Part shown: piece after piece, positions 1 to 6,680 of the stretch
How positions within the stretch are numbered: the first letter of the stretch is position 1
Layout of the letters: every line of letters starts with the position of its first letter
NCBI GenBank assembly: GCA_000431015.1
Contig: HF985992.1
Span: forward strand, 1-13,504
Direction of reading: 5' to 3'
From: Alistipes sp. CAG:514
Lineage (GTDB): Bacteria > Bacteroidota > Bacteroidia > Bacteroidales > UBA932
DNA: 13,504 bases
Made by a program: the position numbers and the translations under genes
The notes under the pieces: generated by a model
What the model saw: only the letters and a program-made list of their open reading frames with translations
What the model was told of the DNA's origin: nothing
Database searches by the model: none

Positions 1-1
1 G

Positions 2-466
2 AACAGTTCCTACCTCACCTCCAACGGCGGAGGGACGTACACCGCCAATAAGCTTGGCTTTGACAACTATGTCGGCTTCGATCTCGATGTGAAAGCCGGC
101 TCGGTGACCAAGAAGGCCGGTGTGATGGTCTATCCGATGTGGTTCGCCAGGTTGAATGACAATAAGTATGAGTTTGTACCTAATGGCTCCACGTATAAAC
201 TCGATAAAAACATAAGGATGACTTGCTACTTCTCAAAGCGGAATTTTTCTATCACTGATAATGACATAATCGATAAAAGCATCCTCCCTAAGGGTGATTT
301 CACCGTCACCTCCTCAAACAACAGCGTCGCCACTGTTAGAAAAGAGACCATGGGAGGCGGAGAATGGAACGGATTCAGTGTGTTCGCTTCAAATGCAGGT
401 CGTTCCACGATCACCGTCAAGATAGGCAGCGTGTCCAGATCTTTCGATGTGCTCGTGACCAAGTAG
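2..466 (+). CDS. Ig-like (Big_2-type) surface protein, 5'-truncated, ended by an in-frame TAG
   Basis: The frame is open from the window edge, so the true start lies upstream; 154 residues are visible. The last half has the look of a bacterial Ig-like domain: FTVTSSNNSVATVRK, then NGFSVFASNAGRSTITVKIG and SVSRSFDVLV, the usual order of a T-S-S-N strand, an 'SVATV' strand, a Gly turn and an 'ITV' strand. Proteins with such arrays are normally exported adhesins or glycan-binding surface proteins of Bacteroidales; no signal peptide is visible because the N-terminus is missing. The part before it (about 60 residues) is not recognised. The TAG at 464-466 falls exactly at a domain junction, and the same frame stays open after it with another Ig-like domain start, so this is probably the front of a nonsense-broken gene. 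It is more AT-rich than the genes to the right. The GTG at 89 is not a convincing start. Confidence 0.6.
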   Translation, partial: NSSYLTSNGGGTYTANKLGFDNYVGFDLDVKAGSVTKKAGVMVYPMWFARLNDNKYEFVPNGSTYKLDKNIRMTCYFSKRNFSITDNDIIDKSILPKGDFTVTSSNNSVATVRKETMGGGEWNGFSVFASNAGRSTITVKIGSVSRSFDVLVTK

Positions 467-772
467 ACCGTTCCGGCGACGGGACTTACCCTGACTCCTA
501 AGAGCCTCGCATTCGTCGAGGGACAGACGAAGTCCATCAGAGCCACCGTCACACCGTCCAACTCCACGGACGAGGTTGTCTGGTCGGATCATTACTTATT
601 TGAAAACAAAGGTGGTGGCTTGGCACTCTCTGCAAGGGTCGTGACCTACGAATACAAATACGTAGGAATCGAGATAGAAGCTCTGCAGGATAATGGTGGC
701 GAATTTTTCAGTGTCGGAATCGACGGCAGTGGAGGATTGAAAAAAAGTTTCTATGTGTCTTTGAAAAAATAA
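467..772 (+). pseudogene. Severed C-terminal Ig-like domain of the preceding surface protein
   Basis: Directly after the TAG the same frame continues for 101 codons to a TAA at 770-772 without another stop. The translation begins TVPATGLTLTPKSLAFVEG and continues QTKSIRATVTPSNSTDEVVW, the classic opening of a Big_2 Ig-like domain (V-x-x-T-G-L-x-L, V-E-G-Q-T, A-T-V-x-P-S-N, V-x-W). The end, ...SFYVSLKK, is a plausible final strand. There is no start codon with a plausible ribosome site at the beginning, so this piece is unlikely to be translated on its own. One base change at 464-466, for example from CAG, AAG or TGG, would restore one protein. The alternatives are a sequencing error or low-level readthrough. 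That it is homologous to the array is seen in the sequence; that it is untranslated is inferred. Confidence 0.6.
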
Positions 773-814
773 CAAGGCATCATAAATACTCTACTCGTTG
801 ACTTTATTCGGAAG

Positions 815-842
815 GAGGGCATGCAATGGTATGCCCTCTTTT
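815..842 (+). terminator. Rho-independent terminator after the Ig-like gene
   Basis: GAGGGCAT at 815-822 pairs perfectly with ATGCCCTC at 831-838 across an 8-nt loop and is followed by TTTT at 839-842. It lies 43 nt past the TAA that ends the disrupted surface protein, so it should end that transcript and separate it from the methyltransferase gene. Confidence 0.7.
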
Positions 843-882
843 CTTGTTGGTGCCCCCTCCCGGCCAAATCGATCCGCTCCGG

Positions 883-906
883 AGGCGTGCCCGGAAGCGT
901 GCCCGG
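883..906. repeat. Two tandem 12-bp copies in the leader region
   Basis: AGGCGTGCCCGG (883-894) is followed at once by AAGCGTGCCCGG (895-906), 11 of 12 bases identical, and then by a partial third copy. It lies in a GC-rich gap with no supportable gene, upstream of the methyltransferase promoter element. No function can be assigned. Confidence 0.45.
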
Positions 907-969
907 CGCGTGTTGGCTCCGTTCGCAAAATCTTCCGGCGGGGGCTGCGGAGATATTCAAATGAATTTG

Positions 970-977
970 TACCTTTG
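970..977 (+). promoter_or_regulatory. Bacteroidetes-type -7 promoter element TAnnTTTG
   Basis: TACCTTTG matches the -7 consensus TAnnTTTG used by the primary sigma factor of Bacteroidetes. No good TTTG is seen at the usual -33 distance. The element ends 8 nt before the ATG at 986, so the transcript of the methyltransferase would have almost no leader. Confidence 0.5.
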
Positions 978-985
978 TGTGCGAT

Positions 986-1705
986 ATGGCTAAAGGAAAA
1001 CTTTATTTGATTCCCTCGCCGTTGGGGGAATATGATCCGGCCCAGGTCATTCCGGCTCCGGTGCTGGAGCGTCTGAGGTCGATTCGGAAATATGTTGTCG
1101 AAGAGGCCAGGACGGTGCGGCGCTATCTGTCCGCGGCGGGGCTTAGGGGACACATCGGCGAATTGGAACTCAGGGAGCTGAATGAGCACACTCAACCTTC
1201 AGAGGTCGAGAGTCTTCTGTCATTGTTTTCCGATCCGGACGGATCGCCGTCCGATGTCGGGCTGATCTCCGAGGCGGGGCTGCCGGCTGTGGCGGATCCG
1301 GGGGCTCGGCTGGTCGCGCTCTGCCATATTCATGGAATACAGGTCGTGCCGATGGTCGGGCCCTCGTCGCTGATGCTCGCGCTGATGGGGTCGGGGCTCA
1401 ACGGTCAGTGTTTCGCGTTCTGCGGCTATCTGCCGGCCAAGACGGATGAGCGGCGCAAGGCCATCCGCGAGATCGAGCGGCGCTCCTCACAGTTGAACCA
1501 GACGGAGATGTTCATAGAGACACCCTACCGCAACGATTCGATGATGGCTGATCTGCTGGCCGCGCTGCAGCCGAAGACCCGCCTTTGCATCGCCGCCGAC
1601 ATCACCATGCCGGACGAGACCATCATGACCCGGACGGTCAGGGAGTGGCAGAAGTCTCCGGTCGTGATCGGCAAGCGGCCGTGCGTGTTCCTTATACTTG
1701 CTTAA
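986..1705 (+). CDS. SAM-dependent methyltransferase, tetrapyrrole methylase (RsmI-like) fold
   Basis: This 239-residue cytoplasmic protein resembles RsmI, the 16S rRNA 2'-O-methyltransferase family. KLYLIPSPLGE at residues 5-15 matches the RsmI opening. GLISEAGLPAVADPGARLV (92-110) is the SAM-binding 'SDAGxPxxxDPG' stretch. VVPMVGPSSLMLALMGSGL (120-138) matches the 'PGPSAxxxALxxSG' loop, and FCGYLPAK (145-152) matches 'GFLPrK'. The C-terminal part (FIETPYRN, then ITMPDETIMTRTV) departs from true RsmI, which has E-L-T-K there. It is therefore probably the divergent paralogue common in Bacteroidetes, and its substrate is unknown. The frame is open from a GTG at 977, but the ATG at 986 starts where the family starts. 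It stands alone between a terminator and the phosphatase gene, 29 nt further on. The family is sure; the substrate is not. Confidence 0.85.
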   Translation: MAKGKLYLIPSPLGEYDPAQVIPAPVLERLRSIRKYVVEEARTVRRYLSAAGLRGHIGELELRELNEHTQPSEVESLLSLFSDPDGSPSDVGLISEAGLPAVADPGARLVALCHIHGIQVVPMVGPSSLMLALMGSGLNGQCFAFCGYLPAKTDERRKAIREIERRSSQLNQTEMFIETPYRNDSMMADLLAALQPKTRLCIAADITMPDETIMTRTVREWQKSPVVIGKRPCVFLILA

Positions 1706-1712
1706 TTGACAG

Positions 1713-1720
1713 TTAGTTTG
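1713..1720 (+). promoter_or_regulatory. Possible promoter element before the phosphatase gene
   Basis: TTAGTTTG resembles TAnnTTTG with one mismatch, or TAnTTTG with a short spacer. It lies in the 29-nt gap before the ATG at 1735, and no -33 element is evident. The phosphatase gene could equally be read from the methyltransferase transcript. Confidence 0.25.
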
Positions 1721-1734
1721 TTATTTTTAATAAG

Positions 1735-2835
1735 ATGAAGAAGATTATCTCATTTGTTTTGCTGGCGGTGCTGATCGCCGCTCCGGCCAGGGCCGGGGTA
1801 AAGGCTCCGAAGGATGAAAAGGTAAAGAACGTTATCCTGATAATTGGTGACGGAATGGGACTTGGAGCCGCTGCCGCCTGGATGGCGAACAACGATTTCG
1901 GGCCGACCTGCTTTGACCGCTCGCAGTTCGCGGCGATCGTCAAGACTTACTCTGCCAACAGCAAGACCACTGATTCCGCCGCCGCGGCCACGGCGATGGC
2001 GACCGGCCACAAGACCAACAACAGCATGCTCGGTATGCTTCCGGACAGCACCAAGCCGGCCAGCATCGCCCGGCTTGCGAAGGAAAAAGGCAAGTCTGTG
2101 GGGATAGTCGTCACATCGTACGTTCTGGATGCCACTCCGGGGGCGTTCTATGCCCATGTGGCCCGACGGGGAGAGAGAAAGAACATCGCCGAGGATCTGA
2201 TCGCATTCAGGCCTGACGTGATCGTGGGAGGAGGACGGAAGTATTTCACCGCGCCGAAATACACCGATGTCAACCTTGTGGAGAAGGCCAAGGACGCGGG
2301 CTTCACCTATGTCGGGTCCCCTGAGGAGTTCTACACCACCCGGGCCACTCCGATTCTGGGACTGTTTGATGACGGTCCGGAGATCGAGGCCACGCAGACG
2401 GATTCCGACCTGCTGACGGATCTGGCCGGGCACACGCTTGAGATCATCGGCGCCAACAAGCATGGCTTCTTCGCGATGTTCGAAGGCTCGCTGATCGACC
2501 ATGCCGCCCATGCCAACAACACCGAGGATGTGATCTGGAGAATGGAGGCGTTTGACAAACTGGTCAACAGCGCCTTCGACTATGCCGACGCACACGAGGG
2601 AACGCTCGTGATCGTGACAGCCGACCATGAGACCGGCGGTGTCTCTCTGGTTCCAGGCAGCAAGGATTTCACTAAAGGGGAGAGCGGTCTCGGCGTGAAG
2701 TACTCGACAACAGGCCACACGGCGGCTCCGGTGGTGCTTTATTCCTATGGAGCGTCCGCCTGGAGATTCAGCGGAGTGATGGAGAACACGGACATATTCA
2801 AAAGAATCAAGAGTGTTTTGATAGACAAAAGATAG
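1735..2835 (+). CDS. Exported alkaline phosphatase
   Basis: This 366-residue phosphomonoesterase of the alkaline phosphatase family should act in the periplasm. Residues 1-20 form a signal peptide (MKK, a hydrophobic core, APARA). The active-site set is complete by comparison with E. coli PhoA: D39 in IIGDGMG, nucleophile S81 in TTDSAAAATAMATG, D132 and T134 in LDATPGAFYAH, Arg in HVARR (144-145), E250/D255/H259 in EGSLIDHAAH, D297 and H298 in VTADHETGG, and H328 in TGHTA. These bind two Zn and one Mg and hold the phosphate. It is shorter than PhoA (about 450 residues), with a compact crown region. It ends with TAG 5 nt before the GH20 gene, so the two are probably co-transcribed, which suggests phosphate removal from sugar or glycan phosphates, though the substrate is inferred. 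No pho-box was sought or recognised. Confidence 0.93.
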   Translation: MKKIISFVLLAVLIAAPARAGVKAPKDEKVKNVILIIGDGMGLGAAAAWMANNDFGPTCFDRSQFAAIVKTYSANSKTTDSAAAATAMATGHKTNNSMLGMLPDSTKPASIARLAKEKGKSVGIVVTSYVLDATPGAFYAHVARRGERKNIAEDLIAFRPDVIVGGGRKYFTAPKYTDVNLVEKAKDAGFTYVGSPEEFYTTRATPILGLFDDGPEIEATQTDSDLLTDLAGHTLEIIGANKHGFFAMFEGSLIDHAAHANNTEDVIWRMEAFDKLVNSAFDYADAHEGTLVIVTADHETGGVSLVPGSKDFTKGESGLGVKYSTTGHTAAPVVLYSYGASAWRFSGVMENTDIFKRIKSVLIDKR

Positions 2836-2840
2836 CCTTT

Positions 2841-4841
2841 ATGAAAAAGACTTTTTTGATTGTGGTGACGCTGATGGCCCTCATGCCGTCGGCGTCAGCC
2901 ATTTCCGGCCCCGGGGACATCATACCGGCCCCGGTAAAATACGTGACCTCCGGTGAGGGATATTCCTTGAAAAAGGATGGGAGCGACATTCGGGTCCATC
3001 TGGCTGACAGGCGCTTCTCCAAGGAAATCAAGGGATTGAATATTCCGGAATTCGCGCGGGACGAGGCCTACAGGCTCACCGTCGGGAAAAAGGGGATCGA
3101 CATCTTCGCCCTCACGGAAACCGGTGTCTACCGCGCCAGGACGAGCCTCGGGATGATGCTTGACAGGGATTCCACCCTGAGTCATTGCGAGATTCTTGAC
3201 TACCCGAGATTCCGCTACAGAGGCCTGATGCTGGACATTTCCCGCAATTTTCGTGACAAGGACTTCATCCTTAAGCAGTTGGATGCGATGGCTGCGGTGA
3301 AGATGAGCACGCTCCACCTGCACCTGACCGACGACGCGGGGTGGCGGATCCAGATCGACGCATACCCCGAACTGACCCGGAAGGCGGCATGGCGGGTAGG
3401 GAAGACTTACGAGGAATGGGTTGCCGGAGGGAAGGAATATTCCTTGGAAGGCGCTCCGTTCGCATCGGGAGGCTATCTGACCAAAGCCGATGTGAAGGAG
3501 ATTGTTGAATATGCCGCCGCAAGGCATATTGACATCATTCCGGAGATAGAACTTCCCGGGCATTCCGGTGAGGTGCTGGCGGCCTATCCTGAGCTCTCCT
3601 GCCTCAGCCCGGACGGCACGGAACACCGCATCTCTGGCGACCTCTGCCCCGGAAAGGACGGGACTTTCGGGATGTTCGAGGCTATCCTTGACGAGGTGAT
3701 CGGGATGTTCCCTTATGAATATGTCCACATAGGCGGCGACGAGGCCTCGAAGCGCAATTGGAAGGAGTGTCCTGACTGCCGCCGCAGGATGGAGGCCGAG
3801 GGCCTTAAGGATGTGGACGAGCTGCAAAGCTATCTGGTCAACAGGGTGACAAGGTTCCTTGAGTCCAGAGGCCGCCACGCCATCGGTTGGGACGAGATCC
3901 TGGACGGAGGACTCGCCGAAGGTGCCGCCGTGATGTCCTGGAGAGGCACGCAGGGCGGAATCACCGCCGCCGGTATGGGACACGATGTCGTGATGTCTCC
4001 GGGGGACTACTGCTACTTCGACTCCAGTCAGGACGCGCCGTTCTCCCAGCCGAAGTCCTTCAGCGGCTACCGTCCGCTTGAGCAGGTCTATTCCTTCAAC
4101 CCGACCGACGGCATCGACAATGAATATGTCGCCCACATCCTCGGCCTTCAGGCCAACCTCTGGTCCGAGTTCGTCCCGACAGGGGAGTACATGGAGTACC
4201 TCCTCTACCCTCGCGCCTTCGCCATCGCCGAGATAGGCTGGAGTCCGGCTGGAAGCAAGGATTATCCTCGTTTCCGGGAGAATGCCGTCAGGCTCGCTGA
4301 GTGCCTTCGCTCAAAAGGCTACAACGCTTTTGATTTGAGGAACGAGATCGGCCCGAGGCCGGAGTCCCTGGTTCCGCTTGAGCATCTTGCCGCCGGAGCG
4401 AGGATCACCTACAATGGCCGGAAATATTCCGCCGGCTATCCCGCCGGAGGTGACAACGCCCTTGTGGACGGCCTTCGCGGAGGCTGGTTCTACAAGGACA
4501 ACCGCTGGCAGGGATTCCTTTGTGATGTCGATGTCACGATAGACCTCGGCTCTGTCAAGGACATCCACTACATAGGCGCGACCTTCCTCTCCCACACCTC
4601 CGCCGAGGTAGGTTTCCCGGTCAGGACGGAGGTCCGCTTCTCCGAGGACGGTGTCACCTTCACCGATCCCGTAGTCTGTCTGCTGCAGGTCCCGGACACC
4701 GACTCCTGCGCCCTTCTGAACACCCTAGGCACAGCAGTCAACGCCAAGGCCCGCTACATCAAGTACAAAGCCGTCCGCGACGACGTGACCAAGAACCGCA
4801 ACCACGCCTTCATCTTCATCGACGAGATAGTGGTCAACTAG
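2841..4841 (+). CDS. Exported beta-N-acetylhexosaminidase, GH20
   Basis: This 666-residue enzyme removes terminal beta-linked GlcNAc or GalNAc from glycans by substrate-assisted catalysis. Residues 1-20 are a signal peptide (MKKTFLIVVTLMALMPSASA), and a GH20b-like N-terminal domain follows (about 25-120). The catalytic barrel (about 122-470) shows YRGLMLDISRNF (R135), HLHLTDDAGWRIQI, IIPEIELPGHSGE, the catalytic pair D300-E301 in HIGGDEASKRNW, GWDEIL (349-354), a MSPGDYCYFD loop and W441 in LQANLWSE. After about residue 520 comes a beta-rich tail (DVTIDLGSVKDIHYIG, then VRFSEDGVTF and ARYIKYKAV) like an F5/8-type-C or CBM32-like module that would bind sugar. It lies 5 nt after the phosphatase gene, and a terminator starts 2 nt after its TAG. 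The 3' end is partly duplicated downstream, in frame. Confidence 0.95.
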   Translation: MKKTFLIVVTLMALMPSASAISGPGDIIPAPVKYVTSGEGYSLKKDGSDIRVHLADRRFSKEIKGLNIPEFARDEAYRLTVGKKGIDIFALTETGVYRARTSLGMMLDRDSTLSHCEILDYPRFRYRGLMLDISRNFRDKDFILKQLDAMAAVKMSTLHLHLTDDAGWRIQIDAYPELTRKAAWRVGKTYEEWVAGGKEYSLEGAPFASGGYLTKADVKEIVEYAAARHIDIIPEIELPGHSGEVLAAYPELSCLSPDGTEHRISGDLCPGKDGTFGMFEAILDEVIGMFPYEYVHIGGDEASKRNWKECPDCRRRMEAEGLKDVDELQSYLVNRVTRFLESRGRHAIGWDEILDGGLAEGAAVMSWRGTQGGITAAGMGHDVVMSPGDYCYFDSSQDAPFSQPKSFSGYRPLEQVYSFNPTDGIDNEYVAHILGLQANLWSEFVPTGEYMEYLLYPRAFAIAEIGWSPAGSKDYPRFRENAVRLAECLRSKGYNAFDLRNEIGPRPESLVPLEHLAAGARITYNGRKYSAGYPAGGDNALVDGLRGGWFYKDNRWQGFLCDVDVTIDLGSVKDIHYIGATFLSHTSAEVGFPVRTEVRFSEDGVTFTDPVVCLLQVPDTDSCALLNTLGTAVNAKARYIKYKAVRDDVTKNRNHAFIFIDEIVVN

Positions 4842-4918
4842 CGCGGAAGAAACAGTTCCGTTTTTTTGTCTCTATTCTCGTCAATCCGGATAGTGGTCAA
4901 CTAACGCGGAAGTAACAG
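4826..4918. repeat. Direct repeat duplicating the 3' end of the GH20 gene
   Basis: The 30 nt at 4826-4855, which cover the last codons IVVN, the TAG and the start of the terminator, recur at 4889-4918 with 28 of 30 bases identical (changes at 4841/4904 and 4850/4913). The offset is 63 nt, a multiple of three. Reading through the TAG would therefore give 20 further residues ending again in IVVN, at a TAA (4901-4903). This is seen directly; an old tandem duplication is the simplest explanation. Confidence 0.75.
4844..4867 (+). terminator. Terminator right after the GH20 stop codon
   Basis: CGGAA at 4844-4848 pairs with TTCCG at 4856-4860 across a 7-nt loop, followed by seven T at 4861-4867. 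The stem is only 5 bp, but the T tract is strong and the position, 2 nt after the TAG, is right. The related copy downstream (4889-4918) has lost both the pairing arm and the T tract. Confidence 0.6.
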
Positions 4919-4931
4919 CGGAAAACATACG

Positions 4932-4976
4932 GCTAATCGAAAAACATGTCACTTAATGACACCTTTTTCGATTAGC
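4932..4976. terminator. Nested symmetric hairpin, likely bidirectional terminator
   Basis: GCTAATCGAAAAA (4932-4944) pairs perfectly with TTTTTCGATTAGC (4964-4976). Inside it TGTCA (4947-4951) pairs with TGACA (4957-4961) around CTTAA. Read from either side, a small stem is followed by a run of T and preceded by a run of A, the usual design of a terminator serving two convergent genes. It lies between the GH20 gene (plus) and the desulfidase gene (minus). The outer 8-bp extension beyond the A/T tracts is unusual, so another role as a repeat element is possible. Confidence 0.5.
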
Positions 4977-4994
4977 TTCAGGATGCCTAAAAAA

Positions 4995-5106
4995 CACGTT
5001 TTACAGAGTTACTCCATAAGAACGTGGTTTACAGGGTGACTCCGACTGAACACGGTTTGCAAGGTGACTTCATAAGAGCACGTTTTGCAGGGTGACTCCA
5101 TTCCCG
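4995..5106. repeat. Four tandem 28-bp units
   Basis: Units start at 4995, 5023, 5051 and 5079, exactly 28 bp apart with no spacers. The consensus is roughly CACGTTTTGCAGGG then TGACTCCATAAGAA. The core GGTGACTCC is exact in units 2 and 4; unit 1 has AGTTACTCC and unit 3 GGTGACTTC. The second unit begins CGTG instead of CACG, so the AACGTGGTTT at 5021-5030 can pair with AAAACACGTT at 4991-5000 (9 of 10). The array abuts the large palindrome that follows and has no open frame worth calling. It looks like an intergenic repeat family; its function is unknown. Confidence 0.8.
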
Positions 5107-5108
5107 AC

Positions 5109-5258
5109 TTTTACGAAACACGTTCAGCCGAAGAGGGCATAGAAGGCCGCCAATTGATGAATATGATGAAAAACTATCACAGTTCCCTTCGACTTTTTCA
5201 GCATATTCATCAATCCACCGGCGCCAGAGGCCTCTTCGGCTGAACGTGTTTCGTAAAA
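5109..5258. repeat. 150-nt palindrome with two nested long stems
   Basis: The outer arms at 5109-5136 and 5231-5258 are perfect 28-bp inverted repeats (TTTTACGAAACACGTTCAGC on, and its complement). Inside, 5153-5173 pairs with 5194-5214 over 21 positions with one mismatch, leaving a 20-nt loop (5174-5193). The two stems are separated by unpaired stretches of equal length, 16 nt on each side (5137-5152 and 5215-5230). Any transcript across it from either strand would fold into one long rod. It lies between convergent genes. It could be a small non-autonomous mobile element with terminal inverted repeats, a transcription barrier, or a structured RNA; no target-site duplication is obvious. The structure is seen directly; the role is unknown. 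Confidence 0.85.
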
Positions 5259-5322
5259 ACTCCGCGCCGGCGTTCACCAGGTAGTAGCGTAAGAATTTTT
5301 TCCGAATATGTATGCAAGATTT

Positions 5323-5355
5323 CGGGGCGGCGGGATTCGGTAATACGTAGCCCCG
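5323..5355 (-). terminator. Weak GC hairpin downstream of the desulfidase gene
   Basis: CGGGGC (5323-5328) pairs with GCCCCG (5350-5355) across a 21-nt loop, 21 nt past the minus-strand stop codon of the desulfidase gene. There is no T run on the minus strand after it, so as a terminator it is poor. The rest of 5259-5322 shows nothing else that can be named. Confidence 0.25.
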
Positions 5356-5375
5356 CTGCTTGATTTATTCTTAAA

Positions 5376-6674
5376 CTAGTCTTTGCAGAGCATTATCTGC
5401 TGGATGAGGTGATCGGTTGACTGCATTCCGGCGGAGCCGATCCTGCCAAGATTCCGGATAGTCTTCTCGATGTCCTTGTCGATGATGCCGTCGGTCTCCT
5501 TGATGCAGATTCCTCTGAGGGCGAGGACGCAGGACTGGACGGCACAGGCCACACCGGAGGCGACTTTCATGGCACATCCGACCTTGGCGCCGTCACAGAC
5601 CATACCGGTGATGTTTCCGATCATATTCTTGATCGCCGAGCAGACTTGGTCGTAGCTTCCTCCGCGGAGGAACACGATTCCGCAGGCTGAACCGGTCGAA
5701 GCAATCACGCAGCCGCACAGGGCTGACAACTTTCCAAGATATCCTTTAATGTGAATGGCGACCAAATTGCTGAGGATGAGCGCCCTGGCCAGCCGCTCGT
5801 CATCTACGTCGTATTTCAAGGCGTAAGCGATCACGGGCATACTCACCGTGATCCCTTGGTTGCCGCTGCCGGAATTGCTCATCGCCGGAAGCTTGCATCC
5901 TGCCATCCTGGCATCCGAGGCCGCGGCGGTCATCCCCATCGCAAAGCTGATGAAATCATCCCCGAAAACCTCCTGTTGGTTCTCCCTGATGGCCTTGCCG
6001 ACGTTGAGACCATAGTCTCCGCTCAAACCTTCCCGCGCGAGCGCAAGGTTCAAGTCTCTGTCCGCAAGAATGAACTTGATGTCCTCGAATTTGGCGCTTT
6101 GGGCGAATGAATATATTTCCTTGACAGTCAGGTTGTAGTCCAATGCCCCTTTGACCGGAGAGGACTTGCCGCTCCCTCCCTTCCTGAAGTCCGAGGCGGA
6201 GCCGTCAATTCCTGTCTCGACAATCCTGTCGTGGTCATCCTCGATCACCGTCCAGGCGTTGTGTCCCGGAGTAGTCACCGTCACCTTGACATAGAGGATT
6301 TTGGGACTGTCGGCAACCTTGATCTTCACCTTGCCGTCCTTGACAAGGGCTTTGGCGGAGTTGACATCCTCCTCTGTCAGGTCTTTCAGCACTTCCAGGC
6401 CGTAGGAGCTATTCCCGCAGACCGCGCCAAGGGCGGCGGCGATGTGGAGGCCCACCATGCCTGTCCCCGGGATTCCCACCCCCATTCCGTTCTTGAGGAT
6501 GTTGCCGCTGACCTCGACATAGATCTCATGGTCAGCGACCGTCCTGGCCTTGCTTTTGAGCGTTTCCATGGTTCTCGCGGCTGCCAGAGCGACCGCGATC
6601 GGTTCCGTGCATCCTAATGCCGGCTTGACTTCCTTGTGAAGAAGTTCAATGATTTCGGATTCTCTTGGAGTCAT
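5376..6674 (-). CDS. L-cysteine desulfidase family protein (CdsB / YhaM-CyuA type)
   Basis: This 432-residue cytoplasmic protein belongs to the UPF0597 / serine dehydratase-alpha-like family. Studied members use a [4Fe-4S] cluster to split L-cysteine into sulfide, ammonia and pyruvate. Family motifs are PALGCTEPIAVALAAA (18-33, with C22), GNILKNGMGVGIPGT (57-71), MSNSGSGNQGI (265-275), and a Cys-rich end with C320, C322, C331, C360 in MVCDGAKVGCAMK and C367. C22, C360, C367 and one of C320/C322/C331 are the likely cluster ligands. The length matches the family. It is the last gene of the minus-strand run, starting 6 nt after the amidase stop, and ends with TAG. Its link to the envelope genes before it is not evident from sequence. 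A closely related deaminating activity on another amino acid cannot be excluded. Confidence 0.88.
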   Translation of the reverse strand: MTPRESEIIELLHKEVKPALGCTEPIAVALAAARTMETLKSKARTVADHEIYVEVSGNILKNGMGVGIPGTGMVGLHIAAALGAVCGNSSYGLEVLKDLTEEDVNSAKALVKDGKVKIKVADSPKILYVKVTVTTPGHNAWTVIEDDHDRIVETGIDGSASDFRKGGSGKSSPVKGALDYNLTVKEIYSFAQSAKFEDIKFILADRDLNLALAREGLSGDYGLNVGKAIRENQQEVFGDDFISFAMGMTAAASDARMAGCKLPAMSNSGSGNQGITVSMPVIAYALKYDVDDERLARALILSNLVAIHIKGYLGKLSALCGCVIASTGSACGIVFLRGGSYDQVCSAIKNMIGNITGMVCDGAKVGCAMKVASGVACAVQSCVLALRGICIKETDGIIDKDIEKTIRNLGRIGSAGMQSTDHLIQQIMLCKD

Positions 6675-6680
6675 AACTGG

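Noticed and set aside
464..466. TAG read as an amino acid across the genome (alternative code)
   Set aside because: Five other genes here (phosphatase, GH20, desulfidase, CBM9-like, exporter) end at TAG at the length expected for their families, so TAG works as a stop.
791..1195. Minus-strand 134-codon open frame over the terminator and methyltransferase start
   Set aside because: It overlaps the terminator, the promoter element and the start of a well-supported gene, and shows no domain.
2895..4136. 413-codon minus-strand open frame
   Set aside because: It is antisense to the GH20 gene, whose catalytic motifs are intact; no family motif is seen.
4995..5106. CRISPR array
   Set aside because: The units follow each other without spacers, only four copies exist, and no cas gene is in the window.
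5109..5258. Integron attC site
   Set aside because: The arms lack the RYYYAAC/GTTRRRY core boxes and are perfect rather than bulged; no integrase or cassette is nearby.
5029..5277. Minus-strand 82-codon open frame
   Set aside because: It runs straight through the palindrome and the tandem repeats, has no recognisable domain and has no clear start context.
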